Source of the DNA: Brachyhypopomus gauderio
Taxonomy: Eukaryota > Chordata > Actinopteri > Gymnotiformes > Hypopomidae
Direction of reading: 5' to 3'
DNA length: 64,000 nucleotides
Assembly: GCF_052324685.1 (NCBI RefSeq)
Contig: NW_027506876.1
Location: 62,001-126,000 of the forward strand
The translations under genes were made by a program, and so were the position numbers. Of this stretch, positions 57,086-64,000 are shown piece by piece; position 1 is the first letter of the stretch, and every line of letters starts with the position of its first letter. Below the pieces are notes generated by a model, which was given only the letters and a program-made list of their open reading frames with translations, searched no databases and was not told the origin of the DNA.

Positions 57086-57522
57086 TGCTTCTTGATAGAA
57101 TGACAAACACCACTGCTGTTTAGTGATTTGTTGCCAGTGTAAAGGCTATCGGGGAGCGCTTGCCTTTAGATCCTCAAAGTGAGCTGTCAGTCTCATGTGA
57201 TCGATACAGGAATGTTCTAAATCGCCATGTACCTTGATAGCAGTACTAATGCAGCCGGTTCAATCAAAATTACACTCCGTGGAAACTTACCTAGTGCTTT
57301 GTCATGTTGTCTCCCAACGTAGAAAACTCATGCTACTCGGTTGATTTGTAGACGTTTGTGTTATAAAGGGATCGAATGATGTCAACATTTGGTGTTTGGA
57401 TGTGAATGTTTTGTCTTAAAGCAGAGTAGACCTACTGCTTAGCCATTGTTGACATGATGACTTCCATGCTCTGATTGTATGAGGAAACGCCCACGAGAGA
57501 TGTGCCCATTCAGACTGGCAAG

Positions 57523-57595
57523 GTTTCTGTAGTGTAGTGGTCATCACGTTCGCCTAACACGCGAAAGGTCCCTGGTTCAATACCAGGCAGAAACA
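57523..57595 (+). tRNA. tRNA-Val-AAC: tRNA-Val(AAC), class AAC-A57
   Basis: CTAACAC loop, paired stems; downstream AAAGTGTGCTC is private. Confidence 0.95.
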
Positions 57596-58034
57596 TGCTT
57601 CTTGATAGAATTACAAACACACCACTGCTGTTTAGTGGTTTGTTGCCAGTGTAAAGGCTATCGGGGAGCTCTTCCCTTTAGATCCTCAAAGTGTGCTCTC
57701 AGTCTCATGTGATCGATACAGGAATGTTCTAAATCGCCATGTACCTTGATAGCAGTACAAATGCAATCGGTTCAATCAAAATTACACTCCGTGGAAACTT
57801 ACCTAGTGCTTTGTCATGTTGTCTCCCAACATAGAAAACTCATGCTACTCGGTTGATTTGTAGACGTTTGTGTTATAAAGGTATCGAATGATGTCAACAT
57901 TTGGTGTTTGGATGTGAATGTTTTGTCTTAAAGCAGAGTAGACCTACTGCTTAGCCATTGTTGACATGATGACTTCCATGCTTTTATTGTATGAGGAAAT
58001 GCCCACGAGAGATGTGCCCATTCAGACAAGCAAG

Positions 58035-58107
58035 GTTTCTGTAGTGTAGTGGTCATCACGTTTGCCTCACACCCGAAAGGTCCCTGGTTCGATACCAGGC
58101 AGAAACA
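58035..58107 (+). tRNA. tRNA-Val-CAC: tRNA-Val(CAC), class CAC-C39
   Basis: U29:G41 and C31.C39; CTTTTATTG leader. Confidence 0.85.
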
Positions 58108-58544
58108 TGCTTCTTGATAGAATGACAAACACCACTGCTGTTTAGTGGTTTGTTGCCAGTGTAAAGGCTATCGGGGAGCTCTTCCCTTTAGATCCTCAAA
58201 GTGAGCTGTCAGTCTCATGTGATCGATACAGGAATGTTCTAAATCGCCATGTACCTTGATAGCAGTACTAATGCAGCCGGTTCAATCAAAATTACACTCA
58301 GTGGAAACTTACCTAGTGCTTTGTCATGTTGTCTCCCAACATAGAAAACTCATGCTACTCGGTTGATTTGTAGACGTTTGTGTTATAAAGGTATCGAATG
58401 ATATCAACATTTGGTGTTTGGATGTGAATGTTTTGTCTTAAAGCAGAGTAGACTTACTGCTTAGCCATTGTTGACATGATGACTTCCATGCTCTGATTGT
58501 ATGAGGAAACGCCCACGAGAGATGTGCCCATTCAGACTGGCAAG

Positions 58545-58617
58545 GTTTCTGTAGTGTAGTGGTCATCACGTTCGCCTAACACGCGAAAGGTCCCTGGTTC
58601 AATACCAGGCAGAAACA
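58545..58617 (+). tRNA. tRNA-Val-AAC: tRNA-Val(AAC), class AAC-A57 in a hybrid unit
   Basis: CTAACAC loop, sound stems; partner of both 54970 (3575 bp) and 46292 (12253 bp). Its ACAAATGCAATC 3' spacer follows 46292. Confidence 0.95.
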
Positions 58618-59054
58618 TGCTTCTTGATAGAATTACAAACACCACTGCTGTTTAGTGGTTTGTTGCCAGTGTAAAGGCTATCGGGGAGCTCTTCCCTTTA
58701 GATCCTCAAAGTGAGCTCTCAGTCTCATGTGATCGATACAGGAATGTTCTAAATCGCCATGTACCTTGATAGCAGTACAAATGCAATCGGTTCAATCAAA
58801 ATTACACTCCGTGGAAACTTACCTAGTGCTTTGTCATGTTGTCTCCCAACATAGAAAACTCATGCTACTCGGTTGATTTGTAGACGTTTGTGTTATAAAG
58901 GTATCGAATGATGTCAACATTTGGTGTTTGGATGTGAATGTTTTGTCTTAAAGCAGAGTAGACCTACTGCTTAGCCATTGTTGACATGATGACTTCCATG
59001 CTTTTATTGTATGAGGAAATGCCCACGAGAGATGTGCCCATTCAGACAAGCAAG

Positions 59055-59127
59055 GTTTCTGTAGTGTAGTGGTCATCACGTTTGCCTCACACCCGAAAGG
59101 TCCCTGGTTCGATACCAGGCAGAAACA
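59055..59127 (+). tRNA. tRNA-Val-CAC: tRNA-Val(CAC), class CAC-C39
   Basis: U29:G41 and C31.C39; partner of 46802. Confidence 0.85.
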
Positions 59128-59564
59128 TGCTTCTTGATAGAATGACAAACACCACTGCTGTTTAGTGGTTTGTTGCCAGTGTAAAGGCTATCGGGGAGCT
59201 CTTCCCTTTAGATCCTCAAAGTGAGCTGTCAGTCTCATGTGATCGATACAGGAATGTTCTAAATCGCCATGTACCTTGATAGCAGTACTAATGCAGCCGG
59301 TTCAATCAAAATTACACTCAGTGGAAACTTACCTAGTGCTTTGTCATGTTGTCTCCCAACATAGAAAACTCATGCTACTCGGTTGATTTGTAGACGTTTG
59401 TGTTATAAAGGTATCGAATGATATCAACATTTGGTGTTTGGATGTGAATGTTTTGTCTTAAAGCAGAGTAGACTTACTGCTTAGCCATTGTTGACATGAT
59501 GACTTCCATGCTCTGATAGAATGAGGAAACGCCCACGAGAGATGTGACCGTTCAGACAAGCAAG

Positions 59565-59637
59565 GTTTCTGTAGTGTAGTGGTCATCACGTTTGCCTCAC
59601 ACCCGAAAGGTCCCTGGTTCGATACCAGGCAGAAACA
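59565..59637 (+). tRNA. tRNA-Val-CAC: tRNA-Val(CAC), class CAC-C39, GATAGAATG leader
   Basis: U29:G41 and C31.C39; partner of 47312. Confidence 0.85.
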
Positions 59638-60074
59638 TGCTTCTTGATAGAATGACAAACACCACTGCTGTTTAGTGGTTTGTTGCCAGTGTAAAGGCTA
59701 TCGGGGAGCGCTTGCCTTTAGATCCTCAAAGTGAGCTGTCAGTCTCATGTGATCGATACAGGAATGTTCTAAATCGCCATGTACCTTGATAGCAGTACTA
59801 ATGCAGCCGGTTCAATCAAAATTACACTCCGTGGAAACTTACCTAGTGCTTTGTCATGTTGTCTCCCAACATAGAAAACTCATGCTACTCGGTTGATTTG
59901 TAGACGTTTGTCTTATAAAGGTATCGAATGATGTCAACATTTGGTGTTTCGATGTGAATGTTTTGTCTTAAAGCAGAGTAGACCTACTGCTTAACCATTG
60001 TTGACATGATGACTTCCATGCTCTGATAGAATGAGGAAACGCCCACGAGAGATGTGCCCGTTCAGACAAGCAAG

Positions 60075-60147
60075 GTTTCTGTAGTGTAGTGGTCATCACG
60101 TTCGCCTCACACGCAAAAGGTCCCTGGTTCGATACCAGGCAGAAACA
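60075..60147 (+). tRNA. tRNA-Val-CAC: tRNA-Val(CAC), class CAC-A41
   Basis: C29.A41; CTTAACC upstream, partner of 47822. Confidence 0.87.
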
Positions 60148-60584
60148 TGCTTCTTGATAGAATGACAAAAACCACTGCTGTTTAGTGATTTGTTGCCAGT
60201 GTAAAGGCTATCGGGGAGCGCTTGCCTTTAGATCCTCAAAGTGAGCTGTCAGTCTCATGTGATCGATACAGGAATGTTCTAAATCGCCATGTACCTTGAT
60301 AACAGTACTAATGCAGCCGGTTCAATCAAAATTACACTCCGTGGAAACTTACCTAGTGCTTTGTCATGTTGTCTCCCAACATAGAAAACTCATGCTACTC
60401 GGTTGATTTGTAGACGTTTGTGTTATAAAGGTATCGAATGATGTCAACATTTGGTGTTTGGATGTGAATGTTTTGTCTTAAAGCAGAGTAGACCTACTGC
60501 TTAGCCATTGTTGACATGATGACTTCCATGCTCTGATAGAATGAGGAAACGCCCACGAGAGATGTGACCGTTCAGACAAGCAAG

Positions 60585-60657
60585 GTTTCTGTAGTGTAGT
60601 GGTCATCACGTTTGCCTCACACCCGAAAGGTCCCTGGTTCGATGCCAGGCAGAAACA
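60585..60657 (+). tRNA. tRNA-Val-CAC: tRNA-Val(CAC), class CAC-C39 with A60G
   Basis: U29:G41 and C31.C39, plus T loop TTCGATG, absent from its partner at 48332 and so later than the 12253-bp duplication. Confidence 0.84.
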
Positions 60658-61094
60658 TGCTTCTTGATAGAATGACAAACACCACTGCTGTTTAGTGGTT
60701 TGTTGCCAGTGTAAAGGCTATCGGGGAGCGCTTGCCTTTAGATCCTCAAAGTGAGCTGTCAGTCTCATGTGATCGATACAGGAATGTTCTAAATCGCCAT
60801 GTACCTTGATAGCAGTACTAATGCAGCCGGTTCAATCAAAATTACACTCCGTGGAAACTTACCTAGTGCTTTGTCATGTTGTCTCCCAACATAGAAAACT
60901 CATGCTACTCGGTTGATTTGTAGACGTTTGTGTTATAAAGGTATCGAATGATGTCAACATTTGGTGTTTGGATGTGAATGTTTTGTCTTAAAGCAGAGTA
61001 GACCTACTGCTTAGCCATTGTTGACATGATGACTTCCATGCTCTGATAGAATGAGGAAACGCCCACGAGAGATGTGCCCATTCAGACAAGCAAG

Positions 61095-61167
61095 GTTTCT
61101 GTAGTGTAGTGGTCATCACGTTCGCCTAACACGCGAAAGGTCCCTGGTTCGATACCAGGCAGAAACA
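61095..61167 (+). tRNA. tRNA-Val-AAC: tRNA-Val(AAC), class AAC-G57
   Basis: CTAACAC loop, paired stems, TTCGATA; partner of 48842, sharing the ATCGACATG spacer mark. Confidence 0.95.
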
Positions 61168-61605
61168 TGCTTCTTGATAGAATGACATACACACCACTGC
61201 TGTTTAGTGGTTGTTGCCAGTGTAAAGGCTATCAGCGAGCTCTTCCCTTTAGATCCTCAAAGTGAGCTGTCAGTCTCATGTGATCGATACAGGAATGTTC
61301 TAAATCGACATGTACCTTGATAGCAGTACTAATGCAGCCAGTTCAATCAAAATGAAACTCAGTGGAAACTTACCTAGTGCTTTGTCATGTTGTCTCCCAA
61401 CATAGAAAACTCATGCTACTCGGTTGATTTGTAGACGTTTGTGTTATAAAGGTATCGAATGATGTCAACATTTGGTGTTTGGATGTGAATGTTTTGTCTT
61501 AAAGCAGAGTAGACCTACTGCTTAGCCATTGTTGACATGATGACTTCCATGCTCTGATTGTATGAGGAAACGCCCACGAGAGATGTGCCCATTCAGACAT
61601 GCAAG

Positions 61606-61678
61606 GTTTCTGTAGTGTAGTGGTCATCACGTTCGCCTCACACGCGAAAGGTCCCTAGTTCGATACCAGGCAGAAACA
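61606..61678 (+). tRNA. tRNA-Val-CAC: tRNA-Val(CAC), class CAC-A52
   Basis: A52.C62 only; partner of 49353. Confidence 0.88.
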
Positions 61679-62117
61679 TGCTTCTTGATAGAATGACATA
61701 CACACCACTGCTGTTTAGTGGTTTGTTGCCAGTGTAAAGGCTATCGGCAAACTCTTCCCTTTAGATCCTCAAAGTGAGCTGTCAGTCTCATGTGATTGAT
61801 ACAGGAATGTTCTAAATCGCCATGTACCTTGATAGCAGTACTAATGCAGCCAGTTCAATCAAAATGAAACTCAGTGGAAACTTACCTAGTGCTTTGTCAT
61901 GTTGTCTCCCAACATAGAAAACTCATGCTACTCGGTTGATTTGTAGACGTTTGTGTTATAAAGGGATCGAATGATGTCAACATTTGGTGTTTGGATGTGA
62001 ATGTTTTGTCTTAAAGCAAAGTAGACCTACTGCTTAGCCATTGTTGACATGATGACTTCCATGCTATGATAGAATGAGGAAACGCCCACGAGAGATGTGC
62101 CCGTTCAGACAAGCAAG

Positions 62118-62190
62118 GTTTCTGTAGTGTAGTGGTCATCACGTTCGCCTCACACGCAAAAGGTCCCTGGTTCGATACCAGGCAGAAACA
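62118..62190 (+). tRNA. tRNA-Val-CAC: tRNA-Val(CAC), class CAC-A41, CTATGATAG leader
   Basis: C29.A41; partner of 49865. Confidence 0.87.
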
Positions 62191-62627
62191 TGCTTCTTGA
62201 TAGAATGACAAACACCACTGCTGTTTAGTGATTTGTTGCCAGTGTAAAGGCTATCGGGGAGCGCTTGCCTTTAGATCCTCAAAGTGAGCTGTCAGTCTCA
62301 TGTGATCGATACAGGAATGTTCTAAATCGCCATGTACCTTGATAGCAGTACTAATGCAGCCGGTTCAATCAAAATTACACTCCGTGGAAACTTACCTAGT
62401 GCTTTGTCATGTTGTCTCCCAACGTAGAAAACTCATGCTACTCGGTTGATTTGTAGACGTTTGTGTTATAAAGGTATCGAATGATATCAACATTTGGTGT
62501 TTGGATGTGAATGTTTTGTCTTAAAGCAGAGTAGACTTACTGCTTAGCCATTGTTGACATGATGACTTCCATGCTCTGATAGAATGAGGAAACGCCCACG
62601 AGAGATGTGACCGTTCAGACAAGCAAG

Positions 62628-62700
62628 GTTTCTGTAGTGTAGTGGTCATCACGTTTGCCTCACACCCGAAAGGTCCCTGGTTCGATACCAGGCAGAAACA
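62628..62700 (+). tRNA. tRNA-Val-CAC: tRNA-Val(CAC), class CAC-C39, GATAGAATG leader
   Basis: U29:G41 and C31.C39; partner of 50375 with the same hybrid spacer. Confidence 0.85.
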
Positions 62701-63137
62701 TGCTTCTTGATAGAATGACAAACACCACTGCTGTTTAGTGGTTTGTTGCCAGTGTAAAGGCTATCGGGGAGCGCTTGCCTTTAGATCCTCAAAGTGAGCT
62801 GTCAGTCTCATGTGATCGATACAGGAATGTTCTAAATCGCCATGTACCTTGATAGCAGTACTAATGCAGCCGGTTCAATCAAAATTACACTCCGTGGAAA
62901 CTTACCTAGTGCTTTGTCATGTTGTCTCCCAACATAGAAAACTCATGCTACTCGGTTGATTTGTAGACGTTTGTCTTATAAAGGTATCGAATGATGTCAA
63001 CATTTGGTGTTTCGATGTGAATGTTTTGTCTTAAAGCAGAGTAGACCTACTGCTTAACCATTGTTGACATGATGACTTCCATGCTCTGATAGAATGAGGA
63101 AACGCCCACGAGAGATGTGCCCGTTCAGACAAGCAAG

Positions 63138-63210
63138 GTTTCTGTAGTGTAGTGGTCATCACGTTCGCCTCACACGCAAAAGGTCCCTGGTTCGATACCA
63201 GGCAGAAACA
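63138..63210 (+). tRNA. tRNA-Val-CAC: tRNA-Val(CAC), class CAC-A41
   Basis: C29.A41; partner of 50885. Confidence 0.87.
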
Positions 63211-63647
63211 TGCTTCTTGATAGAATGACAAAAACCACTGCTGTTTAGTGATTTGTTGCCAGTGTAAAGGCTATCGGGGAGCGCTTGCCTTTAGATCCTC
63301 AAAGTGAGCTGTCAGTCTCATGTGATCGATACAGGAATGTTCTAAATCGCCATGTACCTTGATAACAGTACTAATGCAGCCGGTTCAATCAAAATTACAC
63401 TCCGTGGAAACTTACCTAGTGCTTTGTCATGTTGTCTCCCAACATAGAAAACTCATGCTACTCGGTTGATTTGTAGACGTTTGTGTTATAAAGGTATCGA
63501 ATGATGTCAACATTTGGTGTTTGGATGTGAATGTTTTGTCTTAAAGCAGAGTAGACCTACTGCTTAGCCATTGTTGACATGATGACTTCCATGCTCTGAT
63601 AGAATGAGGAAACGCCCACGAGAGATGTGACCGTTCAGACAAGCAAG

Positions 63648-63720
63648 GTTTCTGTAGTGTAGTGGTCATCACGTTTGCCTCACACCCGAAAGGTCCCTGG
63701 TTCGATACCAGGCAGAAACA
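63648..63720 (+). tRNA. tRNA-Val-CAC: tRNA-Val(CAC), class CAC-C39, GATAGAATG leader
   Basis: U29:G41 and C31.C39; last tRNA in the window. The remaining 280 bp are spacer, ending in TTTGTCTTATA, so the next unit probably continues with a CAC-A41 copy. Confidence 0.85.
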
Positions 63721-64000
63721 TGCTTCTTGATAGAATGACAAACACCACTGCTGTTTAGTGGTTTGTTGCCAGTGTAAAGGCTATCGGGGAGCGCTTGCCT
63801 TTAGATCCTCAAAGTGAGCTGTCAGTCTCATGTGATCGATACAGGAATGTTCTAAATCGCCATGTACCTTGATAGCAGTACTAATGCAGCCGGTTCAATC
63901 AAAATTACACTTCGTGGAAACTTACCTAGTGCTTTGTCATGTTGTCTCCCAACATAGAAAACTCATGCTACTCGGTTGATTTGTAGACGTTTGTCTTATA

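Larger units (their letters stand above)
51600..58750 (+). repeat. HOR-E: 7-unit repeat, 3575 bp, two cycles
   Basis: Units at 51905-55042 (CAC-A41, AAC-G57, CAC-A52, CAC-A41, AAC-A57, CAC-C39, AAC-A57) recur at 55480-58617 with an offset of 3575 bp. Shared private marks are ACTCCATGG at 52171 and 55746, and CACGTTTGCC in the CAC-A52 tRNAs at 52926 and 56501. Edges are approximate; it is nested inside the 12253-bp repeat. Confidence 0.82.
1..64000 (+). repeat. Tandem array of ~510-bp tRNA-Val units (tRNA satellite)
   Basis: The window is filled by about 125.5 direct copies of one unit, all in the same orientation. Pitch is 510-512 bp with rare exceptions: 505 bp after the tRNAs at 3327 and 6898, where 5 bp are missing from the spacer, and 592 bp across the duplication at 27781. 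Taking ATCAAAATGAAACTC as phase zero, unit 1 is 1-512 and unit 2 is 513-1022. Units differ mainly by scattered substitutions, and the same variants recur in ordered blocks, giving several levels of higher-order repeat. Neither array edge is present, so total length is unknown. Confidence 0.98.
45200..64000 (+). repeat. HOR-D: 24-unit segmental repeat, 12253 bp
   Basis: tRNAs at 45270, 45782, 46292, 46802, 47312, 47822, 48332, 48842, 49353, 49865, 50375, 50885 and 51395 each have a same-class partner exactly 12253 bp downstream (57523 to 63648). The pair of private ATCGACATG changes near 49053 and 61306 confirms it. Few later changes are seen, such as GTGTGCTC near 57692, ACTCGTGC near 51202 and the A60G at tRNA 60585. 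The second copy runs off the window end. Confidence 0.85.

Noticed and set aside
1-64000. tRNA-derived SINE family
   Set aside because: Copies are in strict tandem with a constant spacer, have no poly-A or simple-repeat tail, no target-site duplications and no dispersed orientation. The tRNA part is near-intact over all 73 nt.
1-64000. CRISPR array
   Set aside because: The regular spacing is from a 510-bp unit in which the spacers are as similar as the repeats. CRISPR repeats are far shorter and have unique spacers.
1-64000. Whole array as an assembly artefact
   Set aside because: Units differ by many consistent and private variants, and hybrids and block orders are not what a simple collapse or looped assembly gives. 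Copy number of the largest repeat still deserves read support.
1-64000. 5S rRNA or snRNA genes in the spacer
   Set aside because: I see no 5S internal control region, no Sm-site arrangement and no PSE-like element at a suitable distance in the ~437-bp spacer.

Overview
The whole window is one head-to-tail tandem array of a ~510-bp unit. Each unit carries one nuclear-type valine tRNA gene on the + strand (73 nt, no encoded CCA) and a ~437-bp spacer. I count 125 full-length tRNA-Val copies plus one 5' half copy. I see no protein gene, rRNA, mobile element or CRISPR array. The array runs off both ends of the window.

The tRNAs fall into eight sequence classes, named here by their key bases (standard tRNA numbering). 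Val-CAC classes: CAC-wt (all stems paired as expected, 6 copies); CAC-GU/A52 (G30:U40 and A52.C62, 8); CAC-A52 (A52.C62 with or without a further change, 10); CAC-A41 (C29.A41 mismatch, 25); CAC-C39 (C31.C39 mismatch plus U29:G41, 38); CAC-A33 (the near-universal U33 is A, 12). Val-AAC classes: AAC-A57 (T loop TTCAATA, 21) and AAC-G57 (T loop TTCGATA, 5). So 99 copies keep anticodon CAC (GUG codons) and 26 have AAC (read as IAC after deamination: GUU, GUC, GUA). Only 32 copies (CAC-wt plus both AAC classes) have unbroken anticodon and T stems. Acceptor stems look unchanged throughout. Type-2 internal Pol III boxes are present in nearly all copies, but none is followed by a T4 terminator for about 325 bp.

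Layout. 1-10195: HOR-A, a 7-unit higher-order repeat of 3571 bp, nearly three cycles. 10196-13270: a partial further HOR-A cycle. 13271-24836: HOR-B, a 4-unit repeat of ~2042 bp, 5.75 cycles. 24837-36666: a mosaic zone with the only CAC-wt/CAC-A52 alternation, the most diverged copy (26810) and an 80-bp duplication that leaves a half tRNA (27834). 36667-46874: HOR-C, a 10-unit repeat of 5104 bp, two cycles. About 45200-64000: a 12253-bp (24-unit) periodicity with a nested 7-unit 3575-bp repeat (HOR-E). Nested repeats of this kind resemble alpha-satellite organisation and indicate repeated unequal exchange or segmental amplification plus gene conversion.

Organism: an animal nuclear genome is most likely. 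From memory, the tRNA differs from vertebrate tRNA-Val at a handful of positions, with paired changes at 6:67. Many inter-copy differences are CG/TG or CG/CA pairs, as expected in CpG-methylated DNA, which points to a vertebrate, perhaps a fish or amphibian, where large tRNA clusters are known. The species cannot be settled from this window. The array may supply tRNA-Val, may be largely silenced, or may act as TFIIIC-binding satellite chromatin; the sequence alone does not decide.
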